This document shows, piece after piece, positions 28,301 to 42,900 of a stretch of 64,000 nucleotides of DNA. The position numbers and the translations under genes are program-made. Position 1 is the stretch's first letter; every line of letters begins with the position of its first letter. Under the pieces are notes generated by a model. It was not told the origin of the DNA and did no database searches. It worked only from the letters and a program-made list of their open reading frames with translations. The DNA comes from Deroplatys truncata. Lineage: Eukaryota > Arthropoda > Insecta > Mantodea > Mantidae. Location: positions 56,310,001-56,374,000 of the forward strand of contig CM060989.1 in NCBI GenBank assembly GCA_030765065.1, given 5' to 3'.

Positions 28301-31300
28301 CAGTTAAAGAGTTTTAACACTACCTTCATTCACCTTTAATTTACTACAATATGTTTGGGGAACGATTGCTCCAATCTTCAGCTATGGCCTGACTGGTAAG
28401 AACCTGGAGACATCTAGTGCGACAACTGGTAATTCTTTTAGAGGTGGCAGGATGATGTATGGTCTTGCAGAAATATCTCAAACTTATTATGTAGTCCTTA
28501 TTCAAGATTTTTCCCCCCCACGTTATCAACTCAAATGGGATATTTGCAGATTTTATAAAAGAATAGAAGCTTTGTCACAAATAACACATTGAGCAGGTGC
28601 TCATAAGCAGTTGTCTCATCAAAATGTTACATTAACAAGAAATTCTAAAGATTACAATATCAAAATAAGACAGTTTGTATCCATATAATTAATGAAAGTC
28701 AGTTTTAAGTATGGCTTAGAAGTTGGGACCTTGTGTGCCTAAGCGACCAGTATTCAATGCCAAACACCACCTACCAACACAGAGGTACTGTTACAGAGTA
28801 CATGTGTGTTAGTTTTGTTTAAATTATACCTATAGCCTCAGTTGACCGCAGGTCGCATCACATCCCATCCCAAGTTCCATGCCTTAGTTACAAGAAAAGT
28901 TGGCTTTGAACATTATAACTATTTATAATTGCATTACAATTCATGATTCATATACTCGCTAATTGCAGGTTTTTTTTATAAGTTTTACAGTTTGATTAAT
29001 TTCATGGTTATGTGACCAAAACTATAAATTTAACCTTTATAGTCTGATTTACCATATCTGATACAAAGGTTTCTTTTAAAAATAATTTTTTTCAATAAAA
29101 CACTAGTTTTTTTTTTTTTTTTTTTAATATATGCAACTGCAGTCAAATTTAACACCATCAGCATTCAAGTGTCATTACATCAGTTATTTTACTTTGGCCC
29201 ACCCCATCCTTTACCACATGCAAATCATTGAACTTGAACTTGCAATGTTTGGTTTAAGTGTGGATGTCAGGTTCATTTCGTCTCACTTTAAAGATCACAG
29301 CTATTTGAATTGCTTTGATAATGGTACCAGTGAAAGGGATATGAAAGCCAGTTTAAGAATTAGAGGAAGAGTGGCTTATGTAGCAGAACAATTCCAACTA
29401 TAAAGGCTCCCTCCCTCTCTAAAAAAATACCTCTATATTAGATTGTTCTTATTGCACCCCCATCCAGGTTTACATATGGAAAACAATCTAGAAACCAGAG
29501 TCAAGAAAAACTTTTAAAACATTACATTTCAACAGCTAAATCAGCAGCAGTCACCCTTTTTGGACCTATAACCAAGAAATTTACCTAACTGCAAAACTTC
29601 TAAAATATGCAAATACCCCATTCAAATTCACAACATGATAGAAAAAACATCTGCAAGAATGACCAGGTAATGAATTTTGAAGTACCTTCACAATTTTGTA
29701 AATTATCATTCGCTATCTCTACAAGAGTTACAAGTTACTACACTAGATGTCTGCACAGAGGGTTCCTCCAGGATCTTTCATCAGTCACACCATAAATATA
29801 TTCTAACAAATTACAAGTGTAGTGTAGTGTTACAACCATTTCAGAAGTTTTTCTAGTTTTAGAACTGCTAACACAGACTAACTTCAGAGGAATAAAAGCT
29901 TGTAATTTAATATCTATTATCGGTCCACTCTTAGAACCAAATAATGTTAACACATATTACCTAGGCTGCAATTTGCAGGAAACCAAAGCACAGCATAACA
30001 TATAGTACCTTAAATATGTGCAATTATCTGTGAGGTTTCTATGTTAATAAAACATAGTTTGAAAACTTTTATTAATTAAAAATAGTCAAGAATATTAATA
30101 AAATAAAAGATGTTTGTAATCTCAGTTTAAGTGCAACATCGCTCAACCTCCTCCTGCATTCATATGCTAACAATGAGCAGTCAGTAAGGTAATAAACATG
30201 GCTGCTTCTTTAAGTGCTGTTGCTTGCCAAGTGACAATGAAAGTGAAGCATTTGGAAGTTAAGGCATTAAAAAGTGACAAGAAACTAATTGTTTTGAATG
30301 TTGTTTAACATACTAATGCAAGAGAACCCAACTGTCATGAATGACTGACAAATTAACTACAGATTATACCAGTGTTTCCAAGCAAGTGCTGCATGTGTGT
30401 ATAAGGGAATCAAGCAAATTGGAGGACTGAACACCAAGGAAGAATAGAAACAGATGAGCCAAAATTAGGAAAAGCAGATTAGTTTACTAAATGTGCTATT
30501 TGTAGGAAAGGGCACCAGGTTTTCTTCAATAATGAACTGCCAATGTTAAAGTCTTAAATTTTGTCTTATATTGTCCTTTTTTAACCAATCCACATTTCAT
30601 AAATTACTGCTACAAATTAGATGTAGGTTTGTGAAGAGAAATAAATGAATGCAGGTATTGCAGAGGATATAATGTGATGAAGACCCAGATTTTACAACTC
30701 CCTGATAGTGATGCAGCTAAAGATTAACACAAATGTTATTTTAATTATTCTGTATTTAATTTCAACTATTATTTCCATATTATTATTTATTAATTATTAT
30801 TATTACTATTATTATTATTACTACTCAAATATTGCACCGCTCTTATGCATTAAACACGAGACTTGAGTCCATGTGGCATTTGTTTAGATTTCCTCCTTGT
30901 GGGCATACAGACAAGGTAATGCACAGGAATACAAAATGTTTTGTTTACATCAAGTCCAGTTCTAAGAATGGATCGACTAGTTTATTTTCATAAAATTGCC
31001 ATGTCCATTGCTTCTGCAATACTTCTCAATTTGGTGGTTTAAAAACAAATTACCTGCTTATTTTGGGGCAATGTAATCTTTCTTATAAAAGTATGTTCTT
31101 AAGTAATTCAAAGGATATTCAGGTCTCTCCAAGTTTGCTTTTGCAGCTGGCTTTGAACCACAATTTTTGCTGGAAGTTTAATGGTACTTGTGCATCCACT
31201 TGTTTAGAAAATATTCTTTACTGCAACCCCATCCAGTTAACATATTTGATGTGTGGAGCATTGGATACTCCAAGATGAAATTTTGGATTTAATTCTAAGC

Positions 31301-33886
31301 AATGGTTGCTTCTGCTAATTTCACAGTAATAAGGATTATAAAGCAAGGCCAACCACACTAAACTAAATCTGATAATAAACTTTGAAGAAATTCATGTAGA
31401 TCTGGAAAAAATGTAATCCATCAATGCCAACAAACTCTGCATTACTGTTTAGTTTTATTTTAATATAGAATCAAAATAGTCTCATACTGCTGATATTCAG
31501 AACTGAGATGCTATATTAGCTTATAAATCACATTTCTATGAAGTAATCATGTTTGTAAGGGGCCATTCATAATGGAAATTAAGCATCAACATAACTACCT
31601 AAAACTTAAGCATAATAACACAATGTTATTCATAACAGCAAGCGGAAACAAACAGCAATGAATCTCAAAAGTATGAAACAGCTGAGCTAATATGGCAGTC
31701 TGCAAAGTGACTGACAGTCCACATGTCAAAAGGTTATTTACACATCAAAATGAACCAAGAGCTAGCGACCCAGTTAAAGGACATTAAACTTGCAAAAAAA
31801 GAACCATCTACCATCACAATTTGTTTTATTGTAATTTTTATAGATATCTCAATGATTCTGGGCCTGTGATCTTACACAGAATGGCAGTTAGCAAGTCAAT
31901 ACATACCTAAGGAAAATATGATGCAAGATAGCAGAATAATCATGTGCTGAGAATCACACTGTTATTGTCTAACCAAAGCTTGGACCTAGCAAGCTTCTAA
32001 GCTTACGTTTAATTCACTGTTTATGTTTACACGATTCATTATGAACGGTTCCATTATAATACATATCTAAGATGTTTTTAAGTTTGTTATACTTATTTTC
32101 ATTGTGAATGGGGCCTTACTTCTTTCAAGTCTTAAGAAAACTTAGCAATGGAGATAATCACATGTATCATAAGAATCTTTTCACTTACCCAAATGCCCTC
32201 ATTATGACATCATAGAAAGCCAGCCTAACTTCACTGTTACCACACACCATTTTTGATCTTGGATCTCCAATAGATTCCATGAATAGCTTAAAAGCTGAAG
32301 GAGTTATTTTTAGGATTTCATCAGGCTGAAGAAAATGAATTAGATTCCCCAAGCTGAACAGTTGTATAATTTCTATGTTGTGTCTACCTTTTGCCTATAA
32401 ACAAGTTGCAGAATTTATTAGGACTATATCATTTACATTCACAAATATACACAGTAAAAATATGTACACCCTAAGACACAAAAGAAAAGCGACTTGAAGC
32501 ATATATTTATCCAAGTCCAAATCATTTCAGTGGCCGTTTCACAATGGTGTCTTGGAATGCATGCCTTTCGTTTCATTCTGTTATCACCTTTCATACCAAG
32601 ACCCAGCTACTGAATATGTGCTGACAGCCAAGCAGTTAATGTATGTAATACTGAGGCCTACTGAGGTTCATCTCTCCAGCATATATATAATTTTTTGTAC
32701 AGAAAAATGCAATATTGTAATGTAATTTCCAATTGCTAAGACTTATTTGATTTCAAGGCATTCATGCTCTTGCACAAAAACTGAAGAGCACCTTTTTGTT
32801 TTCAAACTAAATAAGTAAATATTATATTCCTAAATAAAAAAGCAAATAAAAATATAAATTAATATTGGATGTGTAAACCCTCTGCTTCTATTTCTGCTCT
32901 CATAGCATGGGGTATGGATAATACACATAATTACATTTAAACCAGTATTTTAAAACACCTCCTGTAATAAAAAGTCTGCTTTTAAGCAATATCATTCATG
33001 AATTTGTGAACACACATGTTAAAGAAAATGGTTTATTGTATAAATCCAATTATACTTTAGTTGGCAGCTCTGCAGTTGAGGCTTTCAATTTCCTAAGCTT
33101 ACACTCAATTTTATACACTTATATAACTTTTAATGTGTTCAATTAGTGTGAAATCTTGAAACGTGTTACAATGATTTCTAATTTATAATGTAGAATGGCT
33201 GTTGCACAGAAGTAAATTGTTTATTAAAAGAATAGCTATTTTGAAATTTACAGGTTTATGTTTTGTGACATTACTTCTCCTTTTATGTTGATAAAGGGTT
33301 TTATGACAAACTGAGCAAAGGATTACGAGATCTATGCAAAACTAAGCAAACTAGGCTGCAGATTTCTTTAAAAAGTTAAGGTTATAGTTAGGATAGCTAA
33401 TCTTTGGAGAAGATAAAAACTTAATAGGAAATTTTGAATCTATTTGAAAGGATAGATCTGCAACTATGAAGGAAATAAGGAGTGCACCAAAAACCTATGG
33501 CCGAGGTGCCTTGTATCTTTGACAGCTCCCTTAAAAATCTAATACAATCAAGGATAATACTTTTTTTAATATTTCTTACATAAACTACATTTTGTATTCT
33601 TCTCTTATGATAGTTCATTTGCTTAACATAATCTGAACAATTGATACTATGAAATTTTGTTTTATTGGCTAAATTTTAGATTTAATTCTTTGATATTTAA
33701 TTTGTTAAATGCAACATACTGAAAATTTTACTATATTGCCAATGAATCAATTTAAAAAAACACCACGATTTTATTAATATGATAGCTTTATACAAATCCT
33801 TTCCATCACAAGAGATTTTTGTTGCAAATAAGCATTTGAATGCCCTTTCCACATATTGGAACCTTCTTGTTGAATTTAAAATAATT

Positions 33887-33962
<76 letters not shown>

Positions 33963-36900
33963 CTGAATGTGAATTTGGCATCAGCAAAGAAAGTAGCAAA
34001 AATGCACATCTGATTTTTTTAAATTATGTATTCTATTCCAATAGGCTAAGTAATAAGCTTTAATACTTTAAGAAACAGCAAAAAATTACACACATCTAGC
34101 AATCTTTTCAAAATCTAAATAAGTGAAAAAGGAATTTGTTTCAACACATTGAGTAATAATCTTACATACTTTTAGAACTGAAGCAGAACTGCAAAAGCTG
34201 ATAAAGATTTTTTTATGTATATGGATGCTCCAGACATCTGTGGACCATGCAACTAACTATAGCTTTGCATTAATCCTAAGTGATTCATCAGGAAAGTAAT
34301 CATTAACAATATTGCTTAATAGTGTAATATCTTTACAATTTCACACAACATAGTGTTTGTATTTTATGTAGAAATTTGAGTGAAAATTTGAATTTTAGTC
34401 ATCAAATTTTCTCTGCATTATTTCTGCACTTTGGGCCCTTCTATTTTGAGATATATCTTACTGTTTCTTAAAGCAGATTAATTTTTAAAATGTGTACATT
34501 ACATTTCTACATTAATAATAGTCTTGTGCATGAAAAATTTGTCATTTATCTCAAAATCTCTATTTTCTATTTATACTATTAGGTTGACCAAGCCTCTAAC
34601 TGCAGGTTTAGGTTAGCATTCTTCCATCTCCCCCCCCCCACCAAAAAAAAAAAAAAAATCACATTTGGATAAGCAGTTTCTGCATTAAATGATTTCACAT
34701 AATGTCAGCATACGTACACTTACAAAGTAATTCATCATGAACTTTGCTAGACTGTGTGGCTTGGTTTCTTTTGTTGCCACCAGGAGCTCTGTTAAGGGTA
34801 GGCTTCCAATGGCTTCCAAAATTTCATAACCATATGTAGCACTCTCAATGTTTTCCAGAGGTAAATTTGCTAAAACATAACCTAAAAGAAAAAGGGTAAA
34901 GATTTCAGTTATATTACTTTAAAGAGTAATATTAAGACAACTAAGCTGTTGGTATTGCTTCAGCACTTTAATATGAAGTCAGGTTTTATTAATGAATGTT
35001 AACACAACTGCTCGGCTGCTATTGTAAACCGAAATTTCTCATGGTATGAGAGAATTGAATACTTTTGAAGCACACAAGAGTTTGAACTGTGTACAACCAT
35101 TGTGTGTACTGGTAACACCGTTTCTGCAATTTTCAGATCTGTCAACCAGTTGCTGGATTCAAAGCAAGTTTTCTTGGCTTTTAGAAATTACCCGAGTCTA
35201 ATTTGTCACAACTTCACTTACACTTTTAGAACAGACATGTTTCAAGAGCTATTGCCCTCAACCTCGACTCAAGTAATTTCTAATAAGCTTCACTGTTACC
35301 AACTTCTTTCAATTTAAACTTAAAGTTCTTGGCTTACCGACATCTACAACAACAAAGATGCTATCTAGCAAAGAAATGGCAAACTTCCAAGTTGCAACCT
35401 ACAAAATGCTCTACATAGATCGCAAGGAATAGTGCATAGTTAATATATAAAACCACAGACTATTTGTTAAAAAGAAGTGATACCATTTCTTTCTTAAGTC
35501 CTTTTTTTGTATTGTATAAAAGTTACAGGTTGAAGCGACTTGAAAAATGTTACCATAATTCTTTTGGGATAAAAACAAGGACTAAATTGGATGAGTTATC
35601 AGCAATACATGCTGTCTCAAAATATAAAGCTTCAGCTATAAGTGTTTCTCATAAAAATGGATAAATATTCTGTAAAACAGAAGTAACAATATTTCAGATT
35701 TAAGCGACTCTTGAGATAATGATTTAAGAAAATTGCTGTTTAACCATTTTGTTGCGACTTTCAATAATTGAAGGTTTCTTTAACAAACTATTTCTGAAAT
35801 ACTTGCTTTCTCTTGGCTAAACATTTTTCTGAAAGTTTGCCAATCAAGAGGTATAAGCCAACATACAATAACTGAATCTATATTTTAAACACATTACATT
35901 GAATAAGCAATGAAATAACCTGAAATAATCTAAGGATTACTTTTAAATCTGAAGACAAAGTGAAAAGATAAAATATATGTATTACAATCTAAGGATGTTT
36001 GTTTAGATGTTAAGACATTTTAATGCCATCCACTTTATAATATAAAAATATTACTCAGATGGCATAAAAACCATCCATGTTCAAATTGGTAGAATGAGGA
36101 TTATCGCCACCATTTATTTCTATTCAACCAGCTGGAGCAGTCAATGTTTCTGAAATCTGGGAAAATTTGTTTTTTCCAGGATACTTGATAATCATACTTT
36201 TAAAGTTCCCATATAATTCATGTATTATTTTGTTATCTATATCTTTGCCACTTGGAACATACATTTTCTCTGTTCAGTTGTTTCTCATTATAGCCTTCAT
36301 TGACCCATACTTTGGAAATGCAATTGTGTTTACTAAAATACATCTGACATACTCTTACCTCCTATAGCTTCTATTTCCGGTGGTTCAAGATAATCAAGGT
36401 TATATCTTTTGCTCTTATCCTTCAACAAATTTGCTTTCATTTTAAGATACTGCATCAGTGCAACTTGACTGCAGTACTGCAAATTCTTTGAAAACTCCTG
36501 AGGAAAAGACGATGCATTACAATATTAATTATGCATTACAGAACATTCTATATAGACCATACATAAAACAAAAAATAGCCATATCATCACACTTAATATC
36601 AGCCACAGACGGGATAGTAAATTATAATAATAAAACAAGAAATATATAAAAAGCCTAATTAAAGCAGTTTAAACTAGAAATCATGTCCCTCTACAATGGA
36701 TTCCAGCTCATGTTGGGCTTTTGTGCAATGAACATACAGACCAATTAGCAAAGAAAGGTGTAATACACCAAATATAAATACCCTGCAGGACTAATAGAAA
36801 TAAATAAACAATTAAATAGCATTAAACAACATTTAAAAAGACAGCAGAGACTTGTAGATAAATTAAAAGATAAAGATTATAAGAATATTAAGGTTTATGA

Positions 36901-39900
36901 AAAAGTATGAAAAAATTTTATATTATGGCATTCAATTGTTTAATAAAATCCCCACATATTTAAAAAAAAATTAAAACCCTAAGTCTTCAAAAAAGATTTG
37001 AAAAAAATTCCTATTACAGGCTTGTTTTTATTCAGTGGAAGAATATCTAGAAATGAATTAGTTTTTATAAGCTTTTTTATGGAATATACTATGTTTACTA
37101 CTCCAAAATTTAGTTAGATACCTACTCATATAATAAATTAGGATTCTGTATTTGTGTATTACATCTAATTAGACCTGTTCTTTTTGTACTAATAATTGTA
37201 TTGTTGAAATGAAGCAAATATTTGTGTATTGCAATCAAACTGAATAAATTTGAGTAAAGATAGAGTTGATATACAAAAAATGCCAAGGAAAACTGCAGCA
37301 GCCTTATTTAGGATGGCAAATGGCCACGATTGCCTCGCAGAACATCTCTACAAGATACGATGCCTTCCTACACCCAAGTGCACTCTTGGATGTCATCCTG
37401 AACAAACAGCATCTCGCCAAATGCAAAGGCCTTAAAAGTGATAACTTACAGACTTTTATATTGGGAAGCCAGAGGGAAAATGATGCAGATCAACTAATCC
37501 CCAGTGCCATTGGTGAACAACATATGTTATCTTCAAAGAAAGCATATAGTACAGAAACCATTACTTATGACCTACATAAGAGACCCGTAACAATTGAAGC
37601 AGGAATCTATCTGGAAATAATCGTTCCAAAGCTAAGTATTACAATTTAAATATGAAGCTTGAAGAAATTTTATATTAAGAGAATAGTTAAGAAAAAAAAA
37701 GGTTTACTTCAAGAAAAAAGAAAACGAGAAAAGAATAAGAAAAAATAATAAATCAATCTTCTTAGCTAATTAAAGAAAAGAATTCTACCATACAATGGTA
37801 AAATGAACGTAATTTGTGTTGAAATAAAGATAATGAATAAGTAATTATTTGACATAAATGACAGAAAAGGGGTAGTTAAATATACATATGCATAAATAAA
37901 CTGATAAGGAATGTTGTCAAAAACAAGAGTTAACCTAGTTAGAATGCAAAGGAAGAATAATGTAAATAGACTGTAGCAACAAAAGGTTGAAACAATGAGA
38001 TTCAGTTGCTAAAGTAGAAGAAAAATAAAAACAGTGTAAGTATCATTGCAAGAAAATGATGCTATGCATTGCAGAAAAGAATTTATCTCCAAAGGAGATA
38101 CAAAGTTATGAGAGATGTAATCATATGAGAGCGAGTTTCCATGGTAATTACGAAGTGAATTGGGAAAATATCTGTAGGAGAGTATTAACAGTACCATGAG
38201 CATCAAAGTTATGCATACATGTAGGAAGCTTATTTAAACTCTGCAGATAGGTGTCAAGTATCGTCTCCATACAAAGAAAGTACCTACACTTTAATTACTG
38301 CAAAATATTTAATTTATGCTGACTAGCTGAGAATTTACATATTGATTCAGAAAAGCAAATCCTTTAACTTGAAAATAAAAGTAATTGAAAATTGCTATAA
38401 CAAAGTATCTTATAAGATTATTATTTCACAACTAAGCTATCATGAACATGATCAACAACTATCGAACATTAAATTCTGCTACAAATGAATTCACTGTGTG
38501 AAAAATTTGCACATTTAGTAGTCCTTATTATCAACCAATAATGGCATGATTAACTGAATTTTTCTCCTAATGAGGAGAGGAAAACTATACAATTATACTT
38601 ATTACTGAATGTATAAAAGCATTTTGTACCACACTTAACATGACTTAAGTATTTTCTCATAATTTAGAATATTTATTTACATAGTTTTAATCAATAGGTT
38701 ATTATCTTATATAAAGTTTTAATCAGAAGAAATATTTTATTTTGCAATTGTAAAACTATGATACAGTCCTATTAAATACCATTTAAGGTTTAGTTTTCTG
38801 GTGTTAATCTAGAATACCAAAGCCTCCTTGGTAAGAACCTAAGGAGAAGGGTAGAAATTGTTTAAACATCTACAGCAGTTATACCTTCTTTCTTTTGAAG
38901 TTGTTTATTTTTCCATGAAAATTTACATGCCACATTTATTGCCCATGTACAAATGTAAAGTCCTTCACAAATCTTTTGTGCCACATAACCCCACCCCAAC
39001 TGTCATGAAAATGAGCATCCATTTTCACATTTCTTGAGAAGTTTTGCAAGGACTGTACTGCAAATATTGCCATTTACATTAATTATCCAAATCAAACTCT
39101 GTAACAATAATAAATTAATTTGTGAACTCACCCTTTTGAGCCTCTGACGTTCCATGTTATAATGCCCCATTATATAAATGAAGTCCACAGGATTAATAAT
39201 ATTAATATCATTGCAGGACATACCAAGAAGACCAAGTCTGCTTTTGCCAGAGAGAATAGTATCAGACGTCCATTCTTTAGTAGCGTTTCCCAGTTTGTCT
39301 TTAGATATCCTCAAGATTACCGAAAGCTGTAAATTTAGATGTTACATTTGCTTTATAAAATAGTTTCAGAAAAATTAAAATAATTTCATATTCTTGTCAC
39401 TGGGCTCCTTAATACTAATAAAATGCATAATTTACTATCTATTGGAATACTTACAGTATTTCTTGGAAGAGACTTGATTGCTATCTGCATTTGATCACTC
39501 TCTGGAAATTCTAATATTTTTTCCAAAAGTGGGTAAATCAGAGTCACCTGATGAGATGTCAGCAGTTCAAAGAACTGGCTAGCTTCTGGGTTTGAAAGCA
39601 TATTTTTGACGACTGAGATATCTATAAAGACAGAATGAATTATTCTTTATTATGCCTTATTTACCAACACTTGTCAGCCAAATAACTAGCAAACTTAAAA
39701 ACAGACAAGTTCTATTCCAGTTTTTACGTAGCTCTGAGTAGAGAAACTATGGGGGGGGGGGGGGGGAAATGCCAAATATCTTTTACTTTGAGCAGGTTTA
39801 CTTCATTAGTCTGCCTAATAGACTAGATGTTTGTGCATATTTAATAATGGACTATCAAATATAATATCTTAAATTACACTGAGTTTATAGATTTTAATCA

Positions 39901-42900
39901 TTGTGAAATACAAATTGGAAAAAAGTTACTGGTTGCTTTGTCCTTAATACTAGTTACAATATGCCACTAAAACTAAGAATAAAGGGCATTTAATTTTGCT
40001 TGGACCATCACATACAGGAAATGCTACTTTTCTCAACTGTACCCAACTTGTTTGAAAGGGTAATGCAGGTTTTTCCAGATGAATTTCCTGGAAAGAGTAA
40101 CTTGGGTTTTAAATGTGATTCACAGAAAACTACCCAAATAGAATATTGTGATGCAGTGGTTATGGTCCAAGGTTATCGGAGGTCAGTACCAGGCAGTCAG
40201 AAGATAAATGATATGTAGCATGGCTAGCATAAACACTGGGAGCACTATTGACAGATAACCAGAATTTTCTAGAAGTTTCTTCCCCTCCACTAGAACATGT
40301 GTCCAGATAGTTCTAGAATGTTCTGTGGAAGATTCCATTGGCTACATAAGCAAGTATTCTCACAAGTCAAGTCAGAGAGAGCAAGTTAGCAAGTGCGATT
40401 CTGTTGAAACATCAAATTCAGTTCTATAAGCAAGTTTGTGATCACAACTACAATATGCAGTGAGTGCTGCTGCTACTTCTGCTGCAGGGGAGATTGAAAT
40501 CTTGTGTTCAACTCCCTAGCAAGTGAACTGTCCAGAAGAATTGGCTACATTGTGCCACTACGTCAAGAAGGAAAGTGAAATGAAGTGAAGCAAAAGGGAA
40601 ATTCAACTAGCTCACATTAGTGAAGCAACAGAATGAACTAACTGAACTCCCAGTGAAGTTGAACTAGATAAATACAGTGAAACAGCTATGAGAACTTAAA
40701 CATTTGAAACACTGGCCAAAGTCACAGTATCTGGAAAGTTAGTCTTTGCTAACAAACATTTTATAAGCAAAACGTGTTAAATCTTGCAAAATATGAAGAT
40801 TTTACCAAAATATTTGTCATATGTCTTTAATTCTGTACACTGCAAAAAACTATAAGAATACTTATTCCCATAATGATAGCATCACTTAGAATACCAAATT
40901 TCATATTTTGCCTGCCTATTTAAGAGATTTAAATATTACTTCAAATATTACATTACTGTAATCATCTTAAGAGCCAGATGTACAACTTTCTCTATGAATT
41001 AGCCTATCGGAGCAATGCTACAAATCTAGAAGTGGATATAAATGTTTACACCTAGAAAATTAGAAACCTCTTTCTTTCTCTTGGCTTTTCCTGAAACGGT
41101 CGCAAACAGATTCTTTGAGCCAGGTTTTCACACTTTCATTTTAATAAAATGCACATTGCTTTTCTGAAAATGTGAAAGTTTTCATTTCATTTACTATATA
41201 AGCAAAATATCTGGAAAGCCGACAGAATATTATTTAGCAAGTTTCATTAAAAGCTCTGTTGTAATGAATACCAACCTAAATGCATGCCGACTCTCTGAAG
41301 AAGTGCTGCACTCTGCATTATAGAACCAGAGGGAAGGTTTCGCAATAAGTGTTCTAAAAAGTATTGTTTCATATTGCCAATTGTTATTTGAAAAGATGAA
41401 ATTGCTCTGAGCATGCCATGTTGATCCATTAGTAGTTCTGGTTCATCCACAATGTAGGCATCTTTTCCTACTAACAGGCGAGCCTGAATAAAGAAACAAG
41501 GATTAATTTAAGAGCAATTAGAGCACTGACTCCTGAAGTCATGCTATTACAATGCTTCAAGTTATTTTAAATTACCCATGACCATATCCTTGGTAAGTTT
41601 GTACCTATACTCTACTTAATTGTATCTCTTTGAACAGGGGTGCCCATCCCCCCAAAAGGCTATGGAACATTCTCCCAAAACAATCATCCTACCTCTAATT
41701 TTTCTGAAAGCTCATTTTCAACTATTTCATTTCTTTATGCTGCTGGAAATCTTCGCAAAGGGGCTGTCTTATAGGCACTATAGTAGCTATTGTGATACCA
41801 ATACGCAATAAAAGCTTAAATAATTGGAAAGTTAAAATTAATAGAATATCTTAATATTTACAGCAAAAAGTTAAATAATAAAGATTTGGCAGGTGGTGTA
41901 CTTTATCACTTGGTATTTTAATGTATCCTATGTATCCTTCTAAATAGACCAATATAGCAAGTAACAACTCTTAACTATATATCTACCTATTCTTTAATAC
42001 ATTTCCAAAAATCTGATATGCCACATATTACACAGTATGAATTGTACTTAGCATTACTTTTTAAGGAAGATGCAACATATTTAGGACGGTTTCACCAACT
42101 GATGTTAAAAATACCCTAACATCTTGTTTAACATAATGTTAAAACTTTTACATTTCATCAAGGTTTTACAGTAAATTGTTAGTTAACATTTTGTTAACAT
42201 AAAAGACAACTATGAATGTTAACTTTCGAGAAGGCAGTGGCCAAACTACACTGGTTCTGAATGTGCTCCAATGCACTTTTGTCTGCGTCAGTAGCAGACA
42301 ACTATTTACATTCATGGCAATTGCATTTGATGTTCCTGATTGAGATTAGAATAGTGATGTCAACTGAAATGTTTCACTGTTTGAAATGCGTTCACATTGG
42401 TTAATAAGTATAGACGTATTAAGTGCAAAAAAGCTGACAGACTTACATTAAAGAGTAAGATTACAGCCTGTGACAAACTCTGGAAGTAATTTAATTGGAA
42501 TGAATCCATTTCTCCTAAGTCCATTAAGCAACTACAGTAAATTTATGTTAAAGTGTAGCACCATAAACGTTAGGTGCCAAGAGCATTTAAGATGGTTTAA
42601 AACTCGTGATGGACACTGCATTGAAACTAAAGTGGACGAAAATGTGTTATTGCTGACTAATCAAGGAGAACCAAGAAAAATGCTGTTTGCTTCTTGAAGC
42701 AATTGCTTGTAGTTTTGGAAATACCAACATTATTACCCACCAAGTAAATGAAAAATGCTAATAGCATAAAATCCAAGTACCTAATTAACATTTGTAGCAT
42801 AGGAAAGAGGGGCATGCTTCTGTTGGTAGTATTCTAACCTCTTATTTTCCATAAAACCATGCTCATGACCCCTTGGACAGTCTTATATTTCATTAAAAAT

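Noticed and set aside
29131-29403. 90-codon plus-strand open frame
   Set aside because: Composition of ordinary intron sequence; no motif recognised.
33697-34009. Open frames reading through the (TA)n array (Tyr-Ile repeats)
   Set aside because: Pure consequence of the dinucleotide repeat on both strands.
39749-39766. Poly-G run as a functional G-quadruplex
   Set aside because: A single homopolymer in an intron without spaced G-tracts; length may also be a sequencing artefact.
42470-42697. 75-codon plus-strand open frame inside the TIR element as its transposase
   Set aside because: No DDE or HTH motif visible, and the better N-terminal candidate lies on the minus strand of the same element.
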